In this document: positions 1 through 10,076 of the stretch, in pieces
Numbering within the stretch: position 1 is the first letter of the stretch
Layout of the letters: each line of letters starts with the position of its first letter
Source: Microbispora sp. H13382
GTDB taxonomy: Bacteria; Actinomycetota; Actinomycetes; Streptosporangiales; Streptosporangiaceae
Reading direction: 5' to 3'
Length of the DNA: 64,000 bases
Assembly: GCF_014161445.1 (NCBI RefSeq)
Contig: NZ_JABBXA010000011.1
Location: 62,001 to 126,000, forward strand
Program-made: the position numbers and the translations under genes
The notes under the pieces: model-generated
What the model was told of the DNA's origin: nothing
The model's database searches: none
What the model saw: the letters and a program-made list of their open reading frames with translations, nothing else

Positions 1-865
1 CGGCCAGCGCTTCGTCCAGGTGGCAGTTGTACTGGGGGTAGGCGGCTCCGCCGTACCTGGCGTGGAGTTCCTCCGAGACGGCCACGGTCACAAAGTCCTC
101 GAAGATCTTCGGGAGGTCGAAGAGGAAGCCGTTGGCGGCCACGGAGCCAGGGGAGTGTTCCGGGGAAGTCGCCCGCCAGACGATCTCCGCCAGTCGCAGC
201 GCCGTGTGATAGCGCGTGTTCAACCGTGACGCGTGCCAGTCCGGTAGCGACGTTCCCCGGACTAAGGTGGTGACGTTCGCCAGCCTGGCCCGCAGAGCGG
301 CCAGCCGCCGCCGGGACTCCCCATCCACACGCGGTACGGTCAGCAGCCGCGTGATGGCGGCCAGAAGGATCTGGTTCTCGGGGATGTCCACGGTGAAGTC
401 GTCGTGGCGGATCTCCAGCGGGATCACGCGCCCATGGTGCCGCCGGAGCTGATCACCTTCCCGGAGGCGCCCGCGGAGAACGTACGAGATCTCCTCGACG
501 GTGCGATATCCCTGGAGCAGCCCCTGCCGCAGGGCACGCTCGCTCTGTCGCCACAGAGCCTGTGCCACGGCCGGGATCAGCCCGTCCCGGACGTCCAGGT
601 GAACGGTCTCGTCCCGCCACCCTTTGGGATCGACCGCGTATCCGACCAGGAAAAGGAGCCGGTCGATCGGCAGTTTCGGCGTTACCCACACCTCGACGTC
701 GCCGATCAGCGCAACGCCGACCTTGCCGCGCGGAGTGATCTCCCACAGATCCGGCTCGTACGGAGACGGCCGCGCGTCCACGACTCCGGAGCTCGCCAGC
801 CGGCGTCCCTGCGAGGGCGTGAGCTGTTCCAGAGTGTGGCCGGTTTCGGCGACCTCGATCCTCAT
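1..865 (-). CDS. mcrC: McrC-like subunit of a modified-DNA restriction complex (partial, runs off the left edge)
   Basis: The reading frame starts at ATG 865 and stays open to the edge, giving 288 codons without a stop. The N-terminus contains VWVTPKLPIDRLLFLVGYA, then an arginine-rich middle (YVLRGRLREG, FTVDIPENQ), then GFLFDLPKIFEDFV. This matches McrC of the McrBC family, which joins the McrB NTPase and supplies the C-terminal PD-(D/E)XK nuclease that cuts DNA. The nuclease motif would lie beyond the window edge, so catalysis cannot be judged. The start codon overlaps the McrB stop as ATGA, which indicates translational coupling and supports both the start and the pairing. It is the last visible gene of the five-gene minus-strand operon. 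Confidence 0.88.
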   Translation of the reverse strand, partial: MRIEVAETGHTLEQLTPSQGRRLASSGVVDARPSPYEPDLWEITPRGKVGVALIGDVEVWVTPKLPIDRLLFLVGYAVDPKGWRDETVHLDVRDGLIPAVAQALWRQSERALRQGLLQGYRTVEEISYVLRGRLREGDQLRRHHGRVIPLEIRHDDFTVDIPENQILLAAITRLLTVPRVDGESRRRLAALRARLANVTTLVRGTSLPDWHASRLNTRYHTALRLAEIVWRATSPEHSPGSVAANGFLFDLPKIFEDFVTVAVSEELHARYGGAAYPQYNCHLDEALA

Positions 866-2973
866 TCGGGCGCGGCCAGCCCTCGGCGGAGGGAGGCGAG
901 GCGGTAGCGGTCGAGAACGCTGGGCGGGCTGCCGTAGTGGTGCTCGGCGAGTAACGGCAGGATCGCGGTCTCCCAGACGTCGGCCAATCCGTCCTCGCGT
1001 CGGTAGATCCCGGGCTTCATCAGATACGACGGGCCGATCGCCAGGTCGTGATCCTCAATCCGGGCGTTGAGCGCGTCCAGCACCTCGGGGGCGTCCAGGT
1101 TGTGCACGGCAGCCTCGTCATCCTTACGGAGACGCTCCAGCCAGCGGCCGAGCAGGCCTTTGACGGGATCGAGGCCCGGGTGCAGCTCGACGAAGCGGAA
1201 CCGGCGGCGCATCGCCGCGTCCACCAGCGCGATTGATCGGTCGGTGGTGTTCATGGTGCCGATGACGAACACGTTCGGAGGCAACGTGAAGTCGGTCTCG
1301 CCCGAGTAGAGCAGGCCGATGGCGTCGTCACGGTATTCGAGCAGGAAGTACAGCTCGCCGAAGACCTTGGCCAGGTTCGCCCGGTTGATCTCGTCGATGA
1401 TGAGAATGTACGGGTCAGATGGGTGCTGCCTGGCAGCCTCGACGAGCTGCCGGAACGGTCCTGGGCGTAGCTCGAAGGCGAGTTGCCCGTCCGCGCGCTG
1501 CACCGGGCGGAACCCCTCGAAGAAGTCCTCGTAGGTGTAGGACGGGTGGAACTGCACCAGCTTGATTGCGCTCGGTTCGGCGAGGCTTCCGGCGAGCTTC
1601 CGAGCGATGAAGGTCTTTCCCGTGCCGGGCGGGCCGTACAGGATGAGCTGCTTGTTCTCCCAGAGGAGGTCGGCGAACCGCTGGAGTCGCACGCGGTCGA
1701 CAAGAATCTCATCGGCCAGGTCCTGATCGATTGCCGGGAAGGCAAGTTCCTTGGCCGGCTCGGAAGCGGCGTCGCCGAGGTCGATGTCGAGAGCGGCCAG
1801 TAGTTCCTCGATCGCGCCGATGTTCTCGGTCAGCTCGACCACGTCCGACTGACTGTGCAGCTTGGCCGGGAGCGGCTGGGGCAGGTTCGCGAACGGCACC
1901 GGAGCCGTGGGGTTGAGCCACTCGGCGGACCGACGGAGGTTGGAGCGCTTGTCGGAGGAGGCGACGAACATGGCATCCCCGGTGATCCGGCCGACATATG
2001 TCTTACCCTGCGTGGTGGTGAGGACGTAGTCGCCGGGCCGCATCCGGTTGCAGAACGCGTCGAACTCAGCGAGCTTCGTCTCACGCACCGCGTAGGACTT
2101 GTGCTGATAGTTGTCCTCGACGATCGCCTTCAACTCATCGCGGGCGACGGGGATGGGGATCTCCTGCAGGCTGGACGCGGCCAGAGAGGCGGACTCCTTG
2201 TGCAACCAGATCGGCACCAGGTCCCGCCCGTCCACCGATGACCCGCGCACCAGCCAGGCCCGCTGGACTTGCGACTCCGGATCAGCAGGTGGGAGCTGGG
2301 CCAGGCGTTCCTGGATTTCCCCGCCGGTCACACGGTCCTCGGCGGCCAGGCGACCCTGGTCGTCGAACGTCGCGCCTTCGGCTTTGAGCCGTCGTGCGAT
2401 GTCGCCGCCCCGGTAGCGGAAGTGACGCATACCGTCGCTGGGCAGCGTGCCGTCCTCATAAGCGACCCGGTACGCGCCGGGGATGTCGACATGCGCGAGA
2501 AAATGGGAAAGCTGCTCCTCCGGCAGGCCGGTCGCCTCGGCGAGGTCGCGGTACGAGGTCCAGCTCCCTCCGGGAACCGCACCAAGGGCATTCGCGAGCA
2601 ACTGCTCGCTGCCCGATAGCGCCTTGTGCGCCTGGATACGGTGCTTTCTGATCTCCTGGTAGCGACGCAGGAGTTCCGCGAAAAGTTCGGCTTCGGAGTA
2701 TGTTTCCAGGGCATCGATGCCGGGCTCTGTGAGCGCCCACAGGCCGTCGCGCTTGATGATCCAACCTACGGTGCCGGCGTCGCCGGTCCGCCAGCCGAGC
2801 ATCACCTCCCAGCGAGGACGACCGTGATCGTCGCGCTGGTTCTCATAGGGAGTGAACTCGAACCGGCTTGCGACCGCCTCCGTGACCTGTCGCTTGGTCA
2901 GGGGTTCCGGGCTGTCCCGGAGCACCTCCATGGCGGCACGGAACATCGCCTCGATGCGTACGTTGTCAGCCAC
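862..2973 (-). CDS. mcrB: McrB-like AAA+ NTPase with base-reader-like N-terminal domains
   Basis: This 703-aa protein starts at GTG 2973, which overlaps the methylase gene end by 8 bp. An earlier start would lie inside the methylase. The C-terminal half is a McrB motor: Walker A GPPGTGKT near residue 444, Walker B IIDEINRAN near 523, and the McrB signature GTMNTTDRSIALVDAAMRRRF near 570. The N-terminus has three parts. First is a winged-helix segment resembling the Mrr N-domain (about 1-110). Next is a segment around 134-180 resembling the DNA-binding fold of O6-alkylguanine transferases (GSWTSYRDLAEATG...YRV..DG) but lacking the PCHRV cysteine. Last is a PUA/EVE-like stretch (about 260-350, RMRPGDYVLTTTQGK then an R..W ending). 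In McrBC the N-terminus reads the modified base and the AAA ring moves DNA to McrC. The AAA assignment is firm; the reader assignments are by eye. Confidence 0.87.
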   Translation of the reverse strand: MADNVRIEAMFRAAMEVLRDSPEPLTKRQVTEAVASRFEFTPYENQRDDHGRPRWEVMLGWRTGDAGTVGWIIKRDGLWALTEPGIDALETYSEAELFAELLRRYQEIRKHRIQAHKALSGSEQLLANALGAVPGGSWTSYRDLAEATGLPEEQLSHFLAHVDIPGAYRVAYEDGTLPSDGMRHFRYRGGDIARRLKAEGATFDDQGRLAAEDRVTGGEIQERLAQLPPADPESQVQRAWLVRGSSVDGRDLVPIWLHKESASLAASSLQEIPIPVARDELKAIVEDNYQHKSYAVRETKLAEFDAFCNRMRPGDYVLTTTQGKTYVGRITGDAMFVASSDKRSNLRRSAEWLNPTAPVPFANLPQPLPAKLHSQSDVVELTENIGAIEELLAALDIDLGDAASEPAKELAFPAIDQDLADEILVDRVRLQRFADLLWENKQLILYGPPGTGKTFIARKLAGSLAEPSAIKLVQFHPSYTYEDFFEGFRPVQRADGQLAFELRPGPFRQLVEAARQHPSDPYILIIDEINRANLAKVFGELYFLLEYRDDAIGLLYSGETDFTLPPNVFVIGTMNTTDRSIALVDAAMRRRFRFVELHPGLDPVKGLLGRWLERLRKDDEAAVHNLDAPEVLDALNARIEDHDLAIGPSYLMKPGIYRREDGLADVWETAILPLLAEHHYGSPPSVLDRYRLASLRRGLAAPE

Positions 2974-5900
2974 GATCGTTCTCCGAGGGGTTGAGCCTCC
3001 GCTCGGGATGGCGGGGGCCGTGGCCGGGCGGGGGAGTGAGGACGGATCGGTACGGCGTGGAATCGGCGATCGCCATGGCCATGGCCTCGTAGATCTCCAG
3101 AATCGCCTTCTTGGTACGGGCGAACAGATCCGGGCTGACGTTCCGGAACGCGCGGAAGCTGTCCATGATGTAGTGCACGTCATCCTCGGCAACGCCGTAG
3201 AGGTGGAAGTAGGCCGCATCGAGCTCGGCCCGCAGCCAGAACCGCCGCTCCTCGTCCCACCGGTACGGCGGACCGTCGTCACCGTGGTCCCGCGCGAACG
3301 GCTCCATGGCATAGGAGGTGTAGGTAAGTTCCAGCACCCGTGCCCGTACCCAGTCATCCAGCCGCTCCCCCCCATCCCAGGGGCACTTCTCTTCGTAAGC
3401 CGAAGGTGGCAGCACGGGAAGCTGCTTGAAGTAGTTTTGCGTGTAGTTGGTTCCTGCCATCTTCTGGCGGCCGACGAAGTCTAACGCGAACGACGCAAGA
3501 TTCGCATAGAGCAGAGCAGCCAAGCCTAAACGGGGGAGGATAAGCGGGAAGCTGTGTGCTACTCCCGCATACGGAAGCAAGCTGCAGATTAATGTACGAA
3601 CATCACTGCTACGCGCAATATTGCGCCAGCCGAGGAGCCAACCGTGGGCCCACTGGCGGGACCGTCTGCTGCTAACGTCGTCTTCAGGATGCAGCCGGTC
3701 CGCGACGTCCTTCTCCGGGACCCAGTAGCGGGGGATGGTGACGTAGGCCGGGTTGTCCTTTTGCTCGGACGTCGGATGAGGGACTGTGCCGACATTGGCC
3801 TGGGCCTCGGTCTGGCCCTTGTAGGTGCCGAACCGATCATCGAAGTGGTGCAGCATCTTCGCCTCATATAGAGGCAGCAACCGCTGGCCGTCACGGATGA
3901 GGACGTTGCCGTCGAACATCCACCCCGTGTCGAGCATGTCCTGCAGCGTTTCACTATCGGTTGCGCTTGGCCGGAAGAGTTCCGAGTCGCTGGCTATGTT
4001 AAAAATGCCTTGCATGAAGGCAAGGGCCCAGAGATTGGTTTCGGGCGACTCCTGCCAGAGAACGGGGACGCGGCGGTAGATGCCGATCGTGATGTCAGCG
4101 TTCCGCCTGTAGTCGAACACCGGGAGGGTTCCGGTGTTCGGGTTGAGCCGGCTGATGTCCTCTGGAGTGAGAACGAACCTGCGTTCGGCGATCTGTGACA
4201 CCTGCCGAAGCCGAAACGCCAAACTAATGCGCGGCTGAGGTGCGCGGCGACCTGCCCCGCTCCAAAGGCAGAACCGGAAGGAGTGGTGCACATTGAGAAA
4301 GAGCTTTTCCTCGTTCTCGAAGTCGTACAGCGACGCGACCGTCTTGGTCTCCACCATGTCCCTGAAGAAGAACTGCGTCGTGGCGTCGGTGGCGATGCCG
4401 GTTGGCAGGACCATGCCGACCCGGCCGTACGGTGATAGGAGCATCCGGCCGGTTTCGGCGAACACGGCGTAAGTGTTGAGTCGTCCCATGCCTGTCAGTG
4501 GGTAGCGGCCCGACGTCTTAAGGAAGTGGGTCAATGCTGATGGTGTACGCAATGCCAGAACGAATTCGCCGTAGAGATTTCGGTCGAACTCCTCCTCGCT
4601 GTCCTTGAGCGCGGCGATGGCCTTCTTGCGGGCAGCGGCGTTCTTGGCGTTCGCGATGTCCTCGTTGCGGGAGGCGAAGAACTCCTGTTCCTTGAACTCG
4701 ACCTTTTCCCAGGGCGGGTTGCCGATGACGCAGGTGAACCCGCCGTCCCAGCCGGTACGCGGGTCTTCCCGACCGTCCTGCGACACCCGGAACACGTGTG
4801 GGAACTCGACATGCCAATGGAAGAACTGGTACTGCTTCGTGAGCTCGTCGACTCGGCCGGCGATCAGCGCCTGGTGCTCATCGAGTTCTTCGCCGCCGAT
4901 CCAGTCCAGGGCCGCCTGGGTGATGGCGGTCGTCCGGGTCTTCGGAGTGAGCTCCTGCACGAACGCGGCGCACCAGGCGTCGGCCACGCGCTTGGCCGCG
5001 CGGCGTTCCGCGTCGACCAGACGCAGCCTGCGCCGCTGCACGGCCGCTTTGGTGAGATCGTCGGGCAGGAACGTGACGATGTCACGGGTGCCCTCGGCGA
5101 TCGCCGCATTGGACCAGTCGAGCTGAGCCTCGTCGAACAGGCTGACCTGTGTAAGACCGTGCGACCGATGATCCCGTTCGGTCGCGTTCTCCTTCGCGAC
5201 GGCCGACGCTACCGCGCGGTCGTCGCCCTCGATCGGCTTGAACGCCTCTTTCGGGATCCCCCCGTCGATCAGAGCGGGCGTGGCGCCGAGCAGGGCGTTG
5301 CCGACGCGGATGTTGGTGTCGAGGAACGCCAGAGGCCGGCCCGGCTCGACCGACTCGATCCACAGCGACACCTTGGCCAGCTCCGCCGCCATATCGTTGA
5401 TGTCCACGCCGTAGATGCAGCGTGACACCACCTCGCGCATGGCGTGCCGTACGAGATCGGGGGAGGGCTCGTCCTCCCCGGAGCGGATCTGCGCGAGGCG
5501 GCGGGCGATCCGGCGGGCGGCGGCGACCAGGAAATGACCGGAGCCACAGGCCGGGTCGCAGACAGTCACGTTCAGCAGGGCCTCGATCTTGGCGTCGACC
5601 ATGTCTGCGCTGCCGGCGGCCTCATCCAGAACGGGGTCGAGCGTGGTGTCGAGCAGCGCCTCGGTCAGTGAGGAGGGCGTGTAGTAGGAACCCGACCTCT
5701 TGCGATCGTTCCCGTCTGCCTTCTTCAACGTGAAGGTGCGCTCGGCGGTGTCCAGCTCGACGTGGAACTCCAGCAGCCACTCGTAGACGCTGCCTAGCTC
5801 CTCCGAGTCGAGCTCGCGGAAGTTGACCGGCCGCCGCTGGAACTCCGAGTCCACGACGGCGAGGTGGCGGATGGCCTTAAGGAGGTGTCCGTTCTCGATC

Positions 5901-7132
5901 CGCATGCCTTCCAGTGGGGCGTCCAGTGCGTCCGGCCGGCTGTCCTTCAGGGGAGTGCCGTCGTCGTCCTCTGTGATGCGCTCGAACAACCCGCCGAGAC
6001 CGGGGATGGCCAGTTCGGGACGTCCGTTCTCCTCGCCGAGGCTGCGGAGCACGAGCTGGACGGCCTCCCAGAGGTCGTCGTGGTGATCGGTGCCCCCGCG
6101 AATGGCCCGTTCCCTTAGGCGTTGGGCCGAGAAGTACCTCGTGTAGCGTTCTCGCGCGGCCAGGACGAGCTTGCGCTCGTGTGCCTGTTCCGGGCCGTCG
6201 GGGAGCGGGATCAGCAGGACGTCGCGGTCCTCGGCCACGAACCAGAACAGCAGCCGGTAGACCAGGCGCAGGACCGCCCTGTTGTAGTCCTCCTTGCCGA
6301 GCCTGTGGCCTTCCAGGGCGGCGCGGAGCGCGTCGTTCGCCGGGTGTCTGAGGAAACCGGTGCCGAGGGTGTTGATGGCCTGCGCGACGCCGGTGCGTAG
6401 CCGGGCCAGCGCTCGCTCGCCTACCTGGACGGAATCGGCGCGCCAGCGTTCCAGCCAGCAGTCCGCGGGCGTTTTCTCCGGCGGTACGGCGAAGCGCGAC
6501 GCGTGGACCAGGCGGAACAGCAGCACGAAGTCGGCGAAGAGCTGCTCGGAAAAGATCAGTTCGAGATCGAATTCGACGAACGCCGACCCGGCCAGCGCCC
6601 GTGAGTCCCGCAGCAGCCGGAGCTTGCTTCCGTTTGAGAGGATCGCCCACAGGTGGTCGTCGCTGCGGTTGAGCAGCTCCTGCACCATCGACTGCGGAGC
6701 CTGGGCGGTGACACGGGGAGTCCGATGATCGAGGTCGACGTTCCAGCCGAGCAGGTGGATGGGCACGTGCTCCCAGCGGTGGCTCACCGGGAAGGAAACA
6801 CCATCAACGGTGATGCCGCTCGCCGCGGTCAGATGGCCGTAATCAAGCTGCCGCAGCAGCGGCACCAGCCATCGGTCGCGGGTACGCAGTGTGCGGCCCT
6901 CCTGGGCGGCCTTCTCTCGCTCTCTTGTGAAGGCCTGCCAGGCGCCGTTGAGGTAGTCGAAGGCACGCGCGGCGGCTTCGCGGACGTTCTCGTGCGGGAG
7001 CAGCCCGTATGTCTCCGGTTCCCGGCCGGGGAGCGTGCTCTCCCCGGATTTGGCCTCCAGGATCCGATTGAACAGGTCGGCCGGAAGCAGGCCGCCGGCG
7101 GTGCGAACCGAAGGGAAGGGGGAACGGCTCAT
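2966..7132 (-). CDS. Large N6-adenine DNA methyltransferase (Eco57I/PglX/DrmMI type)
   Basis: This 1388-aa protein starts at ATG 7132, with GAGGG about 6 nt upstream. It has SAM-binding motif [17 protein letters not shown] near residue 524 and the catalytic N6-adenine motif NPPW ([11 protein letters not shown]) near residue 800. The long N-terminal helical region and C-terminal target-recognition-like region fit the size of BREX PglX and class 1 DISARM DrmMI. Such enzymes mark host DNA so that the helicase/nuclease partners spare it. I see no clear PD-(D/E)XK motif at the N-terminus, so a type IIG nuclease-methylase is less likely but not excluded. The stretch about 3400-4600 is visibly more AT-rich than its flanks, perhaps a swapped specificity segment. 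The gene lies 64 bp after the SNF2 gene and overlaps mcrB. Confidence 0.9.
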   Translation of the reverse strand: MSRSPFPSVRTAGGLLPADLFNRILEAKSGESTLPGREPETYGLLPHENVREAAARAFDYLNGAWQAFTREREKAAQEGRTLRTRDRWLVPLLRQLDYGHLTAASGITVDGVSFPVSHRWEHVPIHLLGWNVDLDHRTPRVTAQAPQSMVQELLNRSDDHLWAILSNGSKLRLLRDSRALAGSAFVEFDLELIFSEQLFADFVLLFRLVHASRFAVPPEKTPADCWLERWRADSVQVGERALARLRTGVAQAINTLGTGFLRHPANDALRAALEGHRLGKEDYNRAVLRLVYRLLFWFVAEDRDVLLIPLPDGPEQAHERKLVLAARERYTRYFSAQRLRERAIRGGTDHHDDLWEAVQLVLRSLGEENGRPELAIPGLGGLFERITEDDDGTPLKDSRPDALDAPLEGMRIENGHLLKAIRHLAVVDSEFQRRPVNFRELDSEELGSVYEWLLEFHVELDTAERTFTLKKADGNDRKRSGSYYTPSSLTEALLDTTLDPVLDEAAGSADMVDAKIEALLNVTVCDPACGSGHFLVAAARRIARRLAQIRSGEDEPSPDLVRHAMREVVSRCIYGVDINDMAAELAKVSLWIESVEPGRPLAFLDTNIRVGNALLGATPALIDGGIPKEAFKPIEGDDRAVASAVAKENATERDHRSHGLTQVSLFDEAQLDWSNAAIAEGTRDIVTFLPDDLTKAAVQRRRLRLVDAERRAAKRVADAWCAAFVQELTPKTRTTAITQAALDWIGGEELDEHQALIAGRVDELTKQYQFFHWHVEFPHVFRVSQDGREDPRTGWDGGFTCVIGNPPWEKVEFKEQEFFASRNEDIANAKNAAARKKAIAALKDSEEEFDRNLYGEFVLALRTPSALTHFLKTSGRYPLTGMGRLNTYAVFAETGRMLLSPYGRVGMVLPTGIATDATTQFFFRDMVETKTVASLYDFENEEKLFLNVHHSFRFCLWSGAGRRAPQPRISLAFRLRQVSQIAERRFVLTPEDISRLNPNTGTLPVFDYRRNADITIGIYRRVPVLWQESPETNLWALAFMQGIFNIASDSELFRPSATDSETLQDMLDTGWMFDGNVLIRDGQRLLPLYEAKMLHHFDDRFGTYKGQTEAQANVGTVPHPTSEQKDNPAYVTIPRYWVPEKDVADRLHPEDDVSSRRSRQWAHGWLLGWRNIARSSDVRTLICSLLPYAGVAHSFPLILPRLGLAALLYANLASFALDFVGRQKMAGTNYTQNYFKQLPVLPPSAYEEKCPWDGGERLDDWVRARVLELTYTSYAMEPFARDHGDDGPPYRWDEERRFWLRAELDAAYFHLYGVAEDDVHYIMDSFRAFRNVSPDLFARTKKAILEIYEAMAMAIADSTPYRSVLTPPPGHGPRHPERRLNPSENDRG

Positions 7133-7196
7133 GCGCTGCCCTCACGACTGGCTGGTGCCGCCACGACCTGGGCGCCGTGGTTGATGTCTCGCTCGC

Positions 7197-10076
7197 TCAC
7201 TTGGTGACTCCGGAGGGGACCGGGACATAGACGTAGACGCCGAGGAGGTCGGCGGGGGTGTTCGGGGTGACGGTGATCTTGCTGATGCTCTGCCGCGAGG
7301 CGGCCCGCGCTCGGGCGTGCGACTCGCGCAGTCGTTCCGCCATCGCGTGCGCCTCGTCGTCGAGGGTGCTTCCCAGCTCCCACATCAACCGAGGCCATGT
7401 CTGCTCCTCGCCGTCCTGATCCATTCCCGTTTGAAGTGTGAGCAGCCGGTCGAGGTCGTCGCGGGCGATGTCGGAGGCCACGTTGCCGCCCGGCTTGGCC
7501 GTGAGCAGTGTCTCCACTTCCTCCTGCGGCAGCCACTCCGGTGCGGCCGGCTTGCCGCGGAAGGCGAGCACTCGCGCCTCCTCTGCGACGAGGAGTTTCT
7601 TGCCGCCCTTGGCCGGCAGTTCCAGGTGCAGGCGGAATCGGACGAGGAGGAGGGTCGTGCGGCGTTGCACGGCCGCGGTGCGCATGACACCGCACCGGCT
7701 CGGGCGGTTCGAGGTCGGCCAGGACACCGAGCGGTCCAGCGCCGCGTCGAGCACGTAGCGGGCGATGGCGCCGACGGAGGGGTCCGTACGGTCGAGATGG
7801 GCATGCCAGCGAGGCACGGGAAGGACGCGATGGAACGGCAGCGGCTGAGCCTGCCCCGGTGGGAGCGTGTCCTGTAGGCCGCTCGGCAGAGTCGCGGTGA
7901 CCGCCCTGAAACCATCCTCCTGGTCGGTCATCGACGCGCCGAGCGCGTCCAGAGCCTCGCGAGTGAATGCCTCGATCTCGCCGGAGGAGCCGAGGCTGGC
8001 GCGGACCTCCGCCAGTTCCCGGGCGACCTCGTCGGGCTTGATACCGACCTGGGCGAATTTGGTGCGTGACTGGCGTTCCTTGGCCGCGGAGCTCTCCCAC
8101 TCGGCGTGCAGGTCGCCCGCACCGAAGCCGTCGAGCGGCAGTTGCTGCCAGCTCTCGCTGGGGGAGCTCATCAGCTCTTCCATGAGCGCTTCGACGACTT
8201 GGTTCGAGGAGTTCGGGACAGGGACGCTCACGCCGAGGCTCTTGCGGATCTCCTCGTGCTTGCGGATCAGGACCCGCATGACGACCTCGTCGATGAGGTT
8301 GTCGGCGCCGATGATGGTGACGGCGCGGACGGTGTCGGCAGACTGGCCGAACCGGTCGACACGTCCCTCGCGCTGTTCGTGCCGTGTCGGGTTCCACGCC
8401 AGGTCGTAGTGGACGACGGCCTGGAATGCCTCCTGCAGGTTGACGCCCTCGGAAAGGCAGTCGGTGGCGACGAGGACATGGCGGCCCTCGATCGCACTCA
8501 GCTCGGCGATACGGGCCTCGCGTTCGCTCGGCGGGAGAGTTCCGGTGACGCAGCCGACCTCCGCGGTCTTGCCGAGCGTCTTGCGCAGGTGGTCGGCCAC
8601 GTATTCGGCCGTGTCGATGAATCGGCAGAACACGATGGGGTCGTAGCCGTCGGCGAGCAGCCCTTGCACGACATCGGTGAGTTTCGTGAGCTTCGCATCG
8701 CCCTTCCCGGTCAGCGCGCTCGCCTGCTTGGCGAACCGTAGAAGCCGCGCCCGCTCGCTCTGGTCGTCATCGTCGAGGTCGTCGGCGCCGGGGATGACAT
8801 CGATCGACTCGGCGGCCTCGTCCTCGGCCATGTCCAGCACCGTGGCGCGGCCGATCCGGTCGGCTTCCTCCGGAGTTTCGGATTCCATGCTCTTGGCACG
8901 CGTCTGCAGAGTGGCAGCCGCGGCCTTCGGGGAGGATGCCAGGGCACGCAGCAGCGCGAGGATCGACCAGTAGCGGACCCTTTGGCGGAGCTGCCCACCC
9001 GAGGCGTCACGTACCGTCTCCCGGGCGTACGTGAGGACCTGGCGGAACAGCTTCCGGTAGTCGTCGGTGAGGTAGTAGCGCTCCTCGTGGGTCTCGCGAT
9101 CGGAGGGGAACTTGGTCTCCTCATCCAGATACTTTCGGATGTCGCCACGGCGGCGCTGGACCATGTATCTGGCCAGCTCGTCGCGGCCCTTCGCATCGTC
9201 GAGGTCGAGGCCCGGCAGGGCAGGGTCGAGCAGGCCGATCAGGTTGTGGAAACCTTCGTTCTTGCCGCTGTGCGGGGTCGCGGTGACCAGGAGCAGATGC
9301 CGGTCCTTGTTCGCGGCGAGTTCCCGGACGAGGTTGTAGCGCTGGGTGCGGCTGCCACTGGTCGAGCCGTCCGCGACACAGGTGTGCGCCTCGTCCACGA
9401 TGACCAGGTCCGGGCACGACTGGATGAATTCCTTCATCCGTGTCGGCGACTTGATGAAGTCCGTGGAGACGACGGTGTGCTTGTAATAGTGGAAGATCGA
9501 CTCGTCATCGGCCAGGACGGCATTCCGGTGCAGTCCCTTGACGGTGCTCGGCAGGACCAATTCGGCGTCGATGTGGAACTTGCTGGCCAGTTCTTGTTGC
9601 CACTGCTCGGCGAGTGCAGGGCTGCACAGCACGGTCAAGCCGGTAGTGCTGCCCTGGGCGAGCAGCTCGGCGGCGATCAGGGATGCCTCGATCGTTTTTC
9701 CGATGCCGACGTCGTCGGCGATCAGCAGCCGTACGGTCTCTTGTCGCAGCGCCATCAGCAGGGGCACGAGCTGGTACGGCCGCGGCTCCACCGCGAGCCC
9801 GGCCAGGGACCGGAACGGTCCTGCCGTCGCGCGGAACCCGACCCGCAGCGCGGTGCGCAACAGCCCTGCGCTCACCGCATTGCCGGCCTCGGCCGTCTGC
9901 GGGGGCGGAAACGTGGCCGGGGCAATGTCTTCAACCCCGCGCAGGATGCCGGCGACTTCGTCATCGCCACCGCCCAGCGGCCGGGCGACCAGCAACGCGT
10001 CTGTGGTTTCCGGCAGCACGACCCAATCGCGGCCACGCGCGTGGACGAGTGATCCGGGGCTGTAGACGGAGGTCAA
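7197..10076 (-). CDS. SNF2-family helicase, DISARM DrmD-like
   Basis: This 959-aa protein is read from TTG 10076, preceded by AGGGAG at a spacing of 5. The TTG overlaps the stop of the upstream helicase as TTGA, the coupling seen elsewhere in the operon. A longer in-frame reading exists, but it lies inside the upstream gene. Superfamily 2 motifs are intact: Walker A-like DDVGIGKTIEAS, the DEAH box VDEAHTC, SATPHSG-type motif III (VTATPHSGKNEG), and motif VI HEQREGRVDRFGQ. The tail after the helicase core carries charged, coiled-coil-like segments. Length and position beside an Eco57I-type methylase match DrmD of class 1 DISARM, an ATP-driven translocase needed for phage restriction. A generic SNF2/RapA-type helicase is the alternative. 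Confidence 0.88.
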   Translation of the reverse strand: MTSVYSPGSLVHARGRDWVVLPETTDALLVARPLGGGDDEVAGILRGVEDIAPATFPPPQTAEAGNAVSAGLLRTALRVGFRATAGPFRSLAGLAVEPRPYQLVPLLMALRQETVRLLIADDVGIGKTIEASLIAAELLAQGSTTGLTVLCSPALAEQWQQELASKFHIDAELVLPSTVKGLHRNAVLADDESIFHYYKHTVVSTDFIKSPTRMKEFIQSCPDLVIVDEAHTCVADGSTSGSRTQRYNLVRELAANKDRHLLLVTATPHSGKNEGFHNLIGLLDPALPGLDLDDAKGRDELARYMVQRRRGDIRKYLDEETKFPSDRETHEERYYLTDDYRKLFRQVLTYARETVRDASGGQLRQRVRYWSILALLRALASSPKAAAATLQTRAKSMESETPEEADRIGRATVLDMAEDEAAESIDVIPGADDLDDDDQSERARLLRFAKQASALTGKGDAKLTKLTDVVQGLLADGYDPIVFCRFIDTAEYVADHLRKTLGKTAEVGCVTGTLPPSEREARIAELSAIEGRHVLVATDCLSEGVNLQEAFQAVVHYDLAWNPTRHEQREGRVDRFGQSADTVRAVTIIGADNLIDEVVMRVLIRKHEEIRKSLGVSVPVPNSSNQVVEALMEELMSSPSESWQQLPLDGFGAGDLHAEWESSAAKERQSRTKFAQVGIKPDEVARELAEVRASLGSSGEIEAFTREALDALGASMTDQEDGFRAVTATLPSGLQDTLPPGQAQPLPFHRVLPVPRWHAHLDRTDPSVGAIARYVLDAALDRSVSWPTSNRPSRCGVMRTAAVQRRTTLLLVRFRLHLELPAKGGKKLLVAEEARVLAFRGKPAAPEWLPQEEVETLLTAKPGGNVASDIARDDLDRLLTLQTGMDQDGEEQTWPRLMWELGSTLDDEAHAMAERLRESHARARAASRQSISKITVTPNTPADLLGVYVYVPVPSGVTK

